NCBI GenBank assembly: GCA_013152385.1
Contig: JAADGL010000048.1
Span: 1-41,349 of the forward strand
DNA from: Acidobacteriota bacterium
GTDB taxonomy: Bacteria > Acidobacteriota > Holophagae > Thermotomaculales > Thermotomaculaceae
Direction: 5' to 3'
Length of the DNA: 41,349 nucleotides
Position 1 is the stretch's first letter. Each line of letters begins with the position of its first letter. The position numbers and the translations under genes are program-made. The notes beneath the pieces were generated by a model. It saw nothing but the letters and a program-made list of their open reading frames with translations. It searched no databases and was not told the origin of the DNA. This document shows, in pieces, positions 17,581 through 25,525 of the stretch.

Positions 17581-18719
17581 GCAGGCAGCGGGTTTACAAC
17601 GGAAACGAACTGGTTTCCCTGGCTGCGCTGGACGCGGGCTGCCGTTTTTATGCCGGCTACCCCATTACCCCCAGCTCGGAAATCATGGAAGTAATGTCAA
17701 AGGAAATGCCGAAAGTCGGCGGCGCGTTTATTCAAATGGAAGATGAAATCGGATCCATCGGGGCAGCCATCGGTGCCGCGTGGACCGGGGTTAAGTCCAT
17801 GACCGCCAGTTCCGGCCCGGGAATTTCCCTGAAAGCGGAGCATATCGGCTTTGCCTGCATTACCGAAACCCCTCTGGTAATTGTAAACATCATGCGGGGC
17901 GGGCCTTCCACCGGCTTTCCCACCGCTACCAGCCAATCGGATTTGATGCAGGCACGCTGGGGAACCCACGGCGACCATCCGGTAATCGCGCTGGTTCCCG
18001 GAACCGCGACAGAAATGTACTATGAAACTGTCCGGGCGTTTAACCTTGCGGAACTGTACCGGACTCCGGTTATAATTCTCGGCGACGAAATGCTGGGCCA
18101 TTTGAACACCATGCTGGATCTGCCGGATCCCTCCACACTGGACCTGGTGGAACGGAAACTGGCAGAACCGAAGCCGGGTGAAAAATACCGCCCCTTTGCG
18201 ATGGATCAGGGTGATGTTCCCCCAATGGGCGCTTTTTTCAGAGGCTACCGCTTTCATCTTACCGGATTGAATTCCAACGAATACGGTTACCCCACCATTG
18301 ATCCGGAAATGATTCAGGCACAGCAGGAACGGATGATGAACAAAATTTCAAATCATCAGAAAGAAATATTCAAAAATGATACCTTCGGGCTTGACGATGC
18401 CGAGATTCTGACAGTTGCGGTGGGGTCCACCGGTTCGGCGGCAAAACAGGCGTCCAAAGACATGCGGGCGGACGGCAACGGGAAGCTGGGCGTGTTCCGC
18501 CCCATTACCCTGTGGCCGTTCCCGGAAGAAGAACTGGATGCGCTGATTGATTCCGGAAAATACAAGGGATTGTTCGTACCGGAAGCCAACCTGGGCCAGC
18601 TGGTCATTGAAGTGGAACGAATTAACCGCGGGCGGCTGCCGATTCGGACCCTGCAGAAGGTCAACGGATTTCCGGTTACCCCCGGAGACATTGTTGAACG
18701 GGTCAAGGAGGTGTTCTGA
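17577..18719 (+). CDS. korA: 2-oxoglutarate:ferredoxin oxidoreductase, alpha subunit
   Basis: A 380-residue subunit containing the pyrimidine-binding TPP domain (GCRFYAGYPITPSSEIME) with the substrate-loop segment TASSGPGISLKAEHIG, then a transketolase C-terminal-like domain (GSTGSAAKQA, LWPFPEEELDALI, VPEANLGQLVIEVER). KorA-type sequences have this shorter architecture, without the fused domains of pyruvate:ferredoxin oxidoreductase. Acting with korB, it forms succinyl-CoA, CO2 and reduced ferredoxin from 2-oxoglutarate, or runs in reverse in a reductive TCA pathway. The 2-oxoacid specificity is inferred from adjacency to sucCD; a branched-chain 2-oxoacid enzyme is the alternative. Confidence 0.9.
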   Translation: MSRQRVYNGNELVSLAALDAGCRFYAGYPITPSSEIMEVMSKEMPKVGGAFIQMEDEIGSIGAAIGAAWTGVKSMTASSGPGISLKAEHIGFACITETPLVIVNIMRGGPSTGFPTATSQSDLMQARWGTHGDHPVIALVPGTATEMYYETVRAFNLAELYRTPVIILGDEMLGHLNTMLDLPDPSTLDLVERKLAEPKPGEKYRPFAMDQGDVPPMGAFFRGYRFHLTGLNSNEYGYPTIDPEMIQAQQERMMNKISNHQKEIFKNDTFGLDDAEILTVAVGSTGSAAKQASKDMRADGNGKLGVFRPITLWPFPEEELDALIDSGKYKGLFVPEANLGQLVIEVERINRGRLPIRTLQKVNGFPVTPGDIVERVKEVF

Positions 18720-19543
18720 TGGCTCCCGCAGCATACATTAATTTTGAGCAGTATCTTCGTCAGGATTACCGGGGGCTCCAATGGTGCCCCGGTTGCGGAG
18801 ACGGCGCCATTTTGCAGGCCTTCCTCCGTGCCGTACATGAACTGGGAATTTCCCAGAATGACATGGCAGTGGTATCCGGTATCGGATGTTCCGGCCGAAT
18901 CAGCGGTTACATTGATTTCAATACCATGCATACCACCCATGGCCGGGCTATTTCCTTTGCCACCGGCATCAAGCTGGCGCGCCCGGACAAACATGTTGTT
19001 GTATTCGGTGGAGACGGAGATCAGACCGCCATCGGCGGCAATCATTTCATCCATGCCTGCCGCCGTAACATCAACCTGACCATCTGTGTCATCAATAACA
19101 ACGTATACGGCATGACAGGAGGCCAGTATTCTCCCACAACCCCACAGGATATGAAAACCCAGACCACGCCCTACGGCAACTACGATAATCAGTTCGACGT
19201 AGTGAATCTGGCCATCGGCGCAGGCGCCACTTATGTGGCCAGGGAATCGGTATGGAAACCCATCGCACTGACAAAATACTTTAAAAAAGCGTTGCAGCAC
19301 AAGGGCGTTGCCGTTGTTGAAGCGGTTTCCAACTGCCATATCAACCTGGGGCGGAGAAATAAAATGAAATCCCCCCATGCGGTATTAAACTGGATTAAAG
19401 AAAGAACCGTTTCACTGGCAAAAGCCAAGAACATGAGCGAAGAAGAGCTGGCAGGGAAAATCCTGGTGGGTGAATTTATTGAAAAAGACAAACCGGAATT
19501 TACCGAGCAGTACTACAAGCTCGTGGAAAGTCTGAAAAAGTAG
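18719..19543 (+). CDS. korB: 2-oxoglutarate:ferredoxin oxidoreductase, beta subunit
   Basis: A 274-residue TPP- and [4Fe-4S]-binding subunit. WCPGCGDGAIL carries the first cluster cysteines. GIGCSGRIS and HTTHGRA follow. VVFGGDGDQTAIGGNHF with VINNNVYGMTGGQ is the diphosphate/Mg2+ motif of TPP enzymes. It starts on the last base of the korA stop codon (TGATG), so the subunits are made in equal amounts. Confidence 0.93.
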   Translation: MAPAAYINFEQYLRQDYRGLQWCPGCGDGAILQAFLRAVHELGISQNDMAVVSGIGCSGRISGYIDFNTMHTTHGRAISFATGIKLARPDKHVVVFGGDGDQTAIGGNHFIHACRRNINLTICVINNNVYGMTGGQYSPTTPQDMKTQTTPYGNYDNQFDVVNLAIGAGATYVARESVWKPIALTKYFKKALQHKGVAVVEAVSNCHINLGRRNKMKSPHAVLNWIKERTVSLAKAKNMSEEELAGKILVGEFIEKDKPEFTEQYYKLVESLKK

Positions 19544-19554
19544 GGGGGAACGCC

Positions 19555-20097
19555 ATGTCATTTCATTATGAAGCAAGATTCGCAGCCATCGGCGGACAGG
19601 GCATCATCACTGCGGGTGCCTTTCTCGCAACCGCGGCGACCCTCGAAGGGAAATATGCCACACAAAGCCCCACGTACACCTCCCAGGTCCGCGGCGGCCC
19701 CACAAAAGTGGATGTCATCATCAGCGATGAAGAAATCCTTTTTCCGAAGGGAAACAAACTGGATTTGTTTCTCGCCATGGCACAAAAACCCTATGACCGC
19801 TACTATTCCGAGCTGAAAGAAAACAGCCTGGTAATTGTGGAAGAAAACCTGGTTCAGAACGTCCACGATGACGGGCACCGGATTATCCGGGTTCCCATCA
19901 TTGAGCTGGCGGAAAAGGAAATCGGCCTTGCCGTTACCATCTCTGTCATTGCAACCGGCCTGACTGTGGCGCTGACAGGTATTGTCACTCCGGACACCAT
20001 GCAGCGGGCAATTCTCAGCCGTGTTCCCAAGGGGACCGAAGCTTTAAACATGAAAGCGTTTCAACTGGGGCTGGATGTTGGAGAAAAGCTGAAATAA
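19555..20097 (+). CDS. korC: 2-oxoglutarate:ferredoxin oxidoreductase, gamma subunit
   Basis: A 180-residue subunit of the gamma domain family (catalytic domain of pyruvate/2-oxoacid:ferredoxin oxidoreductase). The start RFAAIGGQGIITAGAFLA is the glycine-rich signature, followed by TYTSQVRGGPTKVDVIIS. GGGG precedes the start. It completes the delta-alpha-beta-gamma set. Confidence 0.92.
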   Translation: MSFHYEARFAAIGGQGIITAGAFLATAATLEGKYATQSPTYTSQVRGGPTKVDVIISDEEILFPKGNKLDLFLAMAQKPYDRYYSELKENSLVIVEENLVQNVHDDGHRIIRVPIIELAEKEIGLAVTISVIATGLTVALTGIVTPDTMQRAILSRVPKGTEALNMKAFQLGLDVGEKLK

Positions 20098-20125
20098 AGC
20101 AGAACTGATTTGAAGGAGAACAGAA

Positions 20126-20542
20126 ATGAGCGAAAAAACATTTGGCATCATCAAGCCGGATGCGGTGGGGAAAGGATATACCGGTGAAATCCTCTCCATG
20201 ATTGAGAAAAACGGTTTTAGAATTGCCGGGTTGAAAAAAGTCCGGCTCAGCAAGGAAAAAGCGGAAGGATTTTATTTTGTCCACCGGGAGCGGCCTTTTT
20301 TCAACAGCCTGACGGATTTTATGTCTGAAGGCCCCATTGTGGTCATGGTGCTGGAAAAGGAAAATGCCATCGCCGACTGGCGCAAACTGATGGGTGCCAC
20401 CAACCCTGCTGATGCCGACGAAGGCACCATCCGTAAAACCTTTGCGGAAAACATTGAGCGAAATGCGGTTCACGGCTCCGACAGCCCTGAGTCCGCTGGA
20501 ATTGAGATTCCCTATTTCTTTAATCAACTTGAACTTGTGTAA
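20126..20542 (+). CDS. ndk: Nucleoside diphosphate kinase
   Basis: A 138-residue enzyme that equilibrates nucleoside di- and triphosphates through a phosphohistidine. [10 protein letters not shown] at the start and the active-site segment [13 protein letters not shown] (the His is phosphorylated) are invariant family motifs. [24 protein letters not shown] is typical of bacterial Ndk. GGAG precedes the start. Placement as the last gene of the sucCD-kor operon fits a role in spreading the nucleotide triphosphate made by succinyl-CoA synthetase. A strong terminator follows. Confidence 0.95.
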   Translation: MSEKTFGIIKPDAVGKGYTGEILSMIEKNGFRIAGLKKVRLSKEKAEGFYFVHRERPFFNSLTDFMSEGPIVVMVLEKENAIADWRKLMGATNPADADEGTIRKTFAENIERNAVHGSDSPESAGIEIPYFFNQLELV

Positions 20543-20551
20543 TCAAAAAGA

Positions 20552-20579
20552 GGGGCGGGGCTTTCCCGCCCCCTTTTTT
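20552..20579 (+). terminator. Rho-independent terminator of the sucCD-kor-ndk operon
   Basis: GGGGCGGG (20552-20559) pairs with CCCGCCCC (20565-20572) around a 5-base loop, followed by six Ts (20574-20579). It lies nine bases after the ndk stop codon. Confidence 0.92.
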
Positions 20580-20626
20580 CCGGCCCGGTTTCCATCCTGC
20601 CTGTTCAAACAAAAAAGGAAATATCC

Positions 20627-23122
20627 ATGAACACCGTTGATTCCCTGATTCCCCATCTGCTGAAGGTTCAGAAACCCGCCCAGTATCTCGGCGGCGAACT
20701 GAATGCAGTCAAAAAAGACCCTGCCGGCCGTCTCCGGATTGCACTGGCATTTCCGGATCTGTATGAAATCGGTATGTCTTATACCGGGTTGCAGATTCTT
20801 TATCATCTGATAAACCGGGAGGACAATTTTTTCGGGGAACGGGTATTTGCCCCCTGGCCGGATATGGCACAGCTCCTGAGAACCACAAAAACCCCTCTGT
20901 TTACACTGGAAACCCGTACACCTCTTTCAAAAATGGACGTTCTGGGATTTACCTTTCAGTACGAACTCAGTTATACCAACTTTCTGATGATGATGGAACT
21001 TGGCAAAATCCCCCTTTTGTCAAAAGAACGGAAAACAGGCCCGCTGGTGATGGCCGGCGGCCCCTGTGTGTACAATCCGGAACCCATTGCCGATTTCGTG
21101 GATGTATTTTATATGGGAGAAGCGGAACGGGAACTGATTCCGGTACTGAACGAAATTCAGCAAATGCGAAAAGAAGGAATATCCCGGGAAAAACAGTTGC
21201 AGGCGCTTCACCAAAACTACGAATTCCTCTATGTTCCGGCTCTTCACGGCCCGGTGACGGGGTCTCCCTTTGGAACAATTACCCCTTCCCGGCCGGTAAA
21301 ACGAACCATTCCCCGGGAATTTTCCATGGCAGATTTCCCGCCCCGGCTGGTACTGCCCAACGTGGCGGTGGTCTATGACCGGATTACACTGGAAATATCC
21401 CGGGGTTGTGACGAAGGCTGCCGTTTCTGCCAGGCGGGAATGATTTACCGGCCCGCCCGGGAGCGGGCACCGGAAGACCTTCTGGCACAGGCGCATACAC
21501 TGGCGGACTGTACCGGCCATGACGAAATTTCCCTCTCCTCCCTGAGTACGGCAGATTATCCGGGAATTGAAAACCTGGTATCGCTTATGGTGAATGAATT
21601 CGAGCAGGATAAAATTTCCACCGCGCTTCCTTCAATCCGGGCTGACCGGTTTCAGGAAAGTTTCGCGGAAGAAATCAAACGGATTCGGAAAACCGGTTTT
21701 ACCATCGCACCGGAAGCCGGTTCCCAGCGCCTCCGGGATGTCATCAACAAGAATCTCAGTGAAGAAGCCATTCTCACCGCTGCCGATACCGCATATCGCC
21801 ACGGCTGGCATCATATCAAGCTTTATTTTATGCTGGGTCTGCCCACTGAAACCATGGAAGACCTGGATGAAATGGTGGCACTGACGGAAAAAATTGCGGC
21901 AATGAACCGGCGGGGGCATACCGTTCTTTCCGTATCAACCTTTGTTCCCAAGCCTCATACCCCCTTTCAGTGGACGGCTCAACTGACTGTCAATGAAGTC
22001 CGGCACCGGCAGGAATACATCAAACACCGGGTACGGTCACGGAACATTAAAATTAAACTCCATGACCCCGCCCAGTCCATACTGGAAGGGATTTTTTCCC
22101 GGGGGGACCGCCACACGGGGAAATTGCTGTTGCAGGCCTATCGGAACGGTGCCTGCTTTGACGGCTGGGGGGATCATTTTCATCCAGAAATCTGGGATGA
22201 GGCGGCTGCGGCAATTGCTTATGATTCCACCCATCTTTACAGAGAGCTGGACACAAATCAGCCGCTGCCCTGGGATTTTGTGGACATTTCAGTTCCGAAA
22301 AGCTTCTTTCTGAAAGAATGGGAGCGGGCAAAATCCAATGAACCGACGCCGATGTGTATCAGCCCCGGAAGCTGCAATGGCTGCCGGGCCTGTTCGGCTG
22401 ATGAAATTCAGGCTCGATTTCAAAAACGGGAAAGAATTGCCGAAAAATTGACAAAAATGAAAGAAAATAGCCTGATTTCGAACAAAAACATTGAAAAAGA
22501 GCGTATATTTTGTGAATTTTCATATCAAAAGAAAGGATTTGCCCGTTTTGTTTCTCATCTTGATCTGGTGACAATCTTTTCCCGTGCTGTTCGAATCGCA
22601 AAACTTCCGGTAATGTTCAGCCGGGGATTCAATCCCCGGCCGGTACTGAAATTTTCTCCGGCGCTTGAACTGGGAATTGCCGGGGATGACGAACGCTTTC
22701 TCGGAGAATTTGTCTGCGCCTTTGACACAATGGAAGCGGTAAAAAAACTGAACATGGCATTGCCGGAAGGGATTGCCGTTACCGGTGCCTTCCCCTGCCC
22801 GATGGAAAAACGAAACCGCCTTTCACGGGATGTTGACTTCCACTATCAGGCGGTATTTCCGGAGCCTGCCCATGTTTCCCCCGGATGGCGGGAGATTATT
22901 GTGGAAAAAACCACCCGGAAAGGAACCCGGCAGGTCCGGCTGACAGATATTGTACAAAAAGCGGAAGCTGCCGGCAGAACAGCAACCGTGATTGTCCGGC
23001 ATTCCCAGCGCCGGGGCAGCCTGAAGCTGACGGAAATCCTCCCCCACATTTTCCCGGACGCTGACCTGACTCATGCTATACTATTACGGAAACAGCTGAT
23101 ATTTTTAGAAGGAGAGGCATGA
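20627..23122 (+). CDS. Radical SAM protein fused to a DUF2344 domain
   Basis: An 831-residue protein. The N-terminal domain (about 1-200) has the B12-binding-like region typical of this radical SAM family (GRLRIALAFPDLYEIGMSYTG). The radical SAM cluster CDEGCRFC lies at about residues 261-268. Near residue 576 is a second Cys-rich segment (CISPGSCNGCRACSADE). From about 628 on there is a separate domain (FSYQKKGFARFVSHLDLV, MFSRGFNPRPVLKFSPALELGI) that matches the DUF2344 / TIGR03936 family. The two halves are separate neighbouring genes in some bacteria. Function is unknown, although linkage to ribonuclease G here and in other genomes suggests RNA or ribosome modification. It overlaps rng by four bases (ATGA). 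Confidence 0.85.
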   Translation: MNTVDSLIPHLLKVQKPAQYLGGELNAVKKDPAGRLRIALAFPDLYEIGMSYTGLQILYHLINREDNFFGERVFAPWPDMAQLLRTTKTPLFTLETRTPLSKMDVLGFTFQYELSYTNFLMMMELGKIPLLSKERKTGPLVMAGGPCVYNPEPIADFVDVFYMGEAERELIPVLNEIQQMRKEGISREKQLQALHQNYEFLYVPALHGPVTGSPFGTITPSRPVKRTIPREFSMADFPPRLVLPNVAVVYDRITLEISRGCDEGCRFCQAGMIYRPARERAPEDLLAQAHTLADCTGHDEISLSSLSTADYPGIENLVSLMVNEFEQDKISTALPSIRADRFQESFAEEIKRIRKTGFTIAPEAGSQRLRDVINKNLSEEAILTAADTAYRHGWHHIKLYFMLGLPTETMEDLDEMVALTEKIAAMNRRGHTVLSVSTFVPKPHTPFQWTAQLTVNEVRHRQEYIKHRVRSRNIKIKLHDPAQSILEGIFSRGDRHTGKLLLQAYRNGACFDGWGDHFHPEIWDEAAAAIAYDSTHLYRELDTNQPLPWDFVDISVPKSFFLKEWERAKSNEPTPMCISPGSCNGCRACSADEIQARFQKRERIAEKLTKMKENSLISNKNIEKERIFCEFSYQKKGFARFVSHLDLVTIFSRAVRIAKLPVMFSRGFNPRPVLKFSPALELGIAGDDERFLGEFVCAFDTMEAVKKLNMALPEGIAVTGAFPCPMEKRNRLSRDVDFHYQAVFPEPAHVSPGWREIIVEKTTRKGTRQVRLTDIVQKAEAAGRTATVIVRHSQRRGSLKLTEILPHIFPDADLTHAILLRKQLIFLEGEA

Positions 23123-24639
23123 ACCAGGAAATTATCGTCAATTCCACCAGTCACGAAACCCGGATTGCCGTACTGGAAAACGGCCAGCTCAGCGAAGTAT
23201 ATGTTGAGCGGAACTTTGACCGGGGAATTGTGGGAAATATTTACAAAGGCAGGGTTACCCGGGTACTGCCCGGAATGCAGTCCGCCTTTGTGGATATCGG
23301 ATTTGAGCGGGACGCTTTTCTCTATGTCGGTGACATTTCGGAAAATCTTCTGACAGTGGAAGATTTCCTTGAGGAAGAAGAAGGGGTGGAGGGAGAAGTC
23401 CCCCCGGAAGTGGAAGAAGATGCTATTCCGGCAGATACCCTGCACATTGAAGACCTCCTTCAGGAAGGCCAGCAGATTCTGGTTCAGGTGGCAAAGGAAC
23501 CCATTGGTACCAAAGGCCCCCGTATTACCGCCCACATCAGCCTGCCGGGACGTTATATTGTTTTTATGCCCACCATCAATCACATCGGAATTTCCCGCAA
23601 AATTGAAGATGCGGAAGAAAAAGAACGGCTGAAAACCATTATCTCTTCCCTGAAAACCGGAAACCGGGGCTATATTGTCCGAACCGCCGGGGAAGGAATG
23701 GCAAAAAAAGAATTCGCCCACGATATCAACTTTCTCCACAAACTCTGGAAAGAAATTGTCCAGAAAACGGAAACGGTTTCCGCTCCCTGCCTCATCCACG
23801 AAGAGCTGGGATTGATTCAGAAAATTGTCCGGGATGCTTTTTGCGAAGAAACCTCTTTGATGCTGGTGGATTCCGAAATTGCTTTCCAGAAAGCATTGCA
23901 GTTTATTGACAAGATTGATCACCGGTGGGCATCCCGGGTCCGTCTCTACACCAAAAAACGCCCGATTTTCGATGAGTATGAGGTGGAATCCCAGCTGGAA
24001 GCGGCACTGAACTCAAAAGTGTGGCTGAAATCGGGGGGATACATCGTGATTAACCAAACGGAAGCATTGGTTGCCATTGATGTAAACACCGGGCGTTACA
24101 TTGGAAAACGGTCCCTGGAAGAAACGGTTTTTAAAACCAATATGGAAGCGGTGAAAGAAATTGTACGCCAGATCCGGCTGCGGAACCTCGGTGGCATCAT
24201 TGTCATTGATTTTATTGATATGGAAGAAAGCGAACACCGGAAAAGCGTTCTGGCCGAATTAATGGAACACTTGAAAAGTGACCGTTCCCGCTCCAATATC
24301 CTGACAATTGACGAAATCGGGCTGGTGGCACTGACCCGGAAGCGGTCCAAACAGTCACTGGAACGTTTCCTTACGGAAATGTGCCCCTACTGTCAGGGCT
24401 CCGGTCGAATCAAATCCATTTCCACAATGGCACTGCAGATTCAGCGGGAAATCATGACCCGTCTGACACCCCAGTTTGACCGGAACATCACAGTTCGGGT
24501 CAACCCCTATGTGGGAGAATTTCTGAAACGGGATGAATATGACATTCTGGGAGAACTGACACGGATTTTCAATATTCGGATTAAGGTTTCCGATGACCCC
24601 AACCTCCACATTGAGGAATACAACGTTGTCATCAACTGA
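23119..24639 (+). CDS. rng: Ribonuclease G / E
   Basis: A 506-residue endoribonuclease for rRNA and mRNA processing. An N-terminal S1 RNA-binding domain (GNIYKGRVTRVLPGMQSAFVDI) is interrupted after residue 75 by an acidic insert (FLEEEEGVEGEVPPEVEEDA). The RNase-H-like catalytic domain follows, with GGYIVINQTEALVAIDVNTG and GGIIVIDFIDM supplying the metal-binding Asp residues. The Zn-link CPYCQGSGR lies at about residues 422-425. The long disordered scaffold of E. coli RNase E is absent, so it is of RNase G size. Translationally coupled to the radical SAM gene before it and overlapping the lipase gene after it. Confidence 0.92.
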   Translation: MNQEIIVNSTSHETRIAVLENGQLSEVYVERNFDRGIVGNIYKGRVTRVLPGMQSAFVDIGFERDAFLYVGDISENLLTVEDFLEEEEGVEGEVPPEVEEDAIPADTLHIEDLLQEGQQILVQVAKEPIGTKGPRITAHISLPGRYIVFMPTINHIGISRKIEDAEEKERLKTIISSLKTGNRGYIVRTAGEGMAKKEFAHDINFLHKLWKEIVQKTETVSAPCLIHEELGLIQKIVRDAFCEETSLMLVDSEIAFQKALQFIDKIDHRWASRVRLYTKKRPIFDEYEVESQLEAALNSKVWLKSGGYIVINQTEALVAIDVNTGRYIGKRSLEETVFKTNMEAVKEIVRQIRLRNLGGIIVIDFIDMEESEHRKSVLAELMEHLKSDRSRSNILTIDEIGLVALTRKRSKQSLERFLTEMCPYCQGSGRIKSISTMALQIQREIMTRLTPQFDRNITVRVNPYVGEFLKRDEYDILGELTRIFNIRIKVSDDPNLHIEEYNVVIN

Positions 24640-25525
24640 GATTCCAGACTTATCCATTGCACTGGGCTCCGGCGCGGCCCGGGGATTGGCCCATATCGGT
24701 ATCTTAAATACACTGGATAATGCGGGAATAAAAATCAGTGCCATATCCGGTTGTTCCATCGGCGCGATTATCGGGGGATTTTACGCTGCCGGGAAACTGG
24801 CAGAAGCGGAAGCCTACTACCGGGGTATGGGCGCCGGAGACGTAATCCGGAATTTTGACCCGGTGTTTCCCAGCGGCGGCCTGATCAATGGCAAAAAGAT
24901 GGTCCGGATGTTTCGGGATATTGTGGGGGAAATCCGCTTGGGGGAAACTAAAATCCCCTTTTATCCGGTGGCAACGGAACTTTCGACAGGAGAAATGGAG
25001 GTGCTGGAAAACTGCCGCCTCTGGGAAGCCATTCGGGCGTCCATCTCCATTCCCGGACTGTTTAAACCCTACCGTCTGAAAAAAAAGTGGTATGTGGACG
25101 GCGGGTTAACCAACCCGGTTCCCGTTGACGTGCTGAAAAAACGGCATGGAAACAGCCGGATTCTCGCCGTAAACCTGAATTTACCGCCGTCCGCCTATCG
25201 GCGGAACTGGATAAAACCCCTGGAACCGGAAGAAAATGACCGGGAACTTTTGAACCGCTTCCCCGCCATGAAAACATTTCTTGAAAAAAGAGGGATTTCT
25301 CTGCCGAAAAAAGAAGAAAAACCGGGTATGCTCTACACCTTAAACCGGACTTTCCACATTTTTCAATATGAAATTGCCTGGCGGAGCATCGAACTGAACC
25401 AGCCGGATTATGTAATCACACCGGAATTGCCGGACCTCCTGTTTTATGATTTCCATAAAGCGGATCAGGCAATTTCGGAAGGGAAACGGGTAGCGGAAAA
25501 ATTCCTCAGCGAATGGCGTAACTGA
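24626..25525 (+). CDS. Patatin-like phospholipase, RssA type
   Basis: A serine hydrolase of about 299 residues. The oxyanion loop GSGAARGLAHIG, nucleophile elbow GCSIG and catalytic Asp in YVDGGLTNPVPVDVL form the patatin Ser-Asp dyad. No signal peptide is present, so it is probably cytosolic or membrane-associated. The start is uncertain: TTG 24626 has GAGG nine bases upstream and gives the short N terminus normal for RssA-like proteins. ATG 24593, overlapping rng by 47 bases, is the alternative. Its 3' end overlaps the convergent dnaE by 20 bp. Substrate unknown. Confidence 0.82.
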   Translation: MSSTEIPDLSIALGSGAARGLAHIGILNTLDNAGIKISAISGCSIGAIIGGFYAAGKLAEAEAYYRGMGAGDVIRNFDPVFPSGGLINGKKMVRMFRDIVGEIRLGETKIPFYPVATELSTGEMEVLENCRLWEAIRASISIPGLFKPYRLKKKWYVDGGLTNPVPVDVLKKRHGNSRILAVNLNLPPSAYRRNWIKPLEPEENDRELLNRFPAMKTFLEKRGISLPKKEEKPGMLYTLNRTFHIFQYEIAWRSIELNQPDYVITPELPDLLFYDFHKADQAISEGKRVAEKFLSEWRN

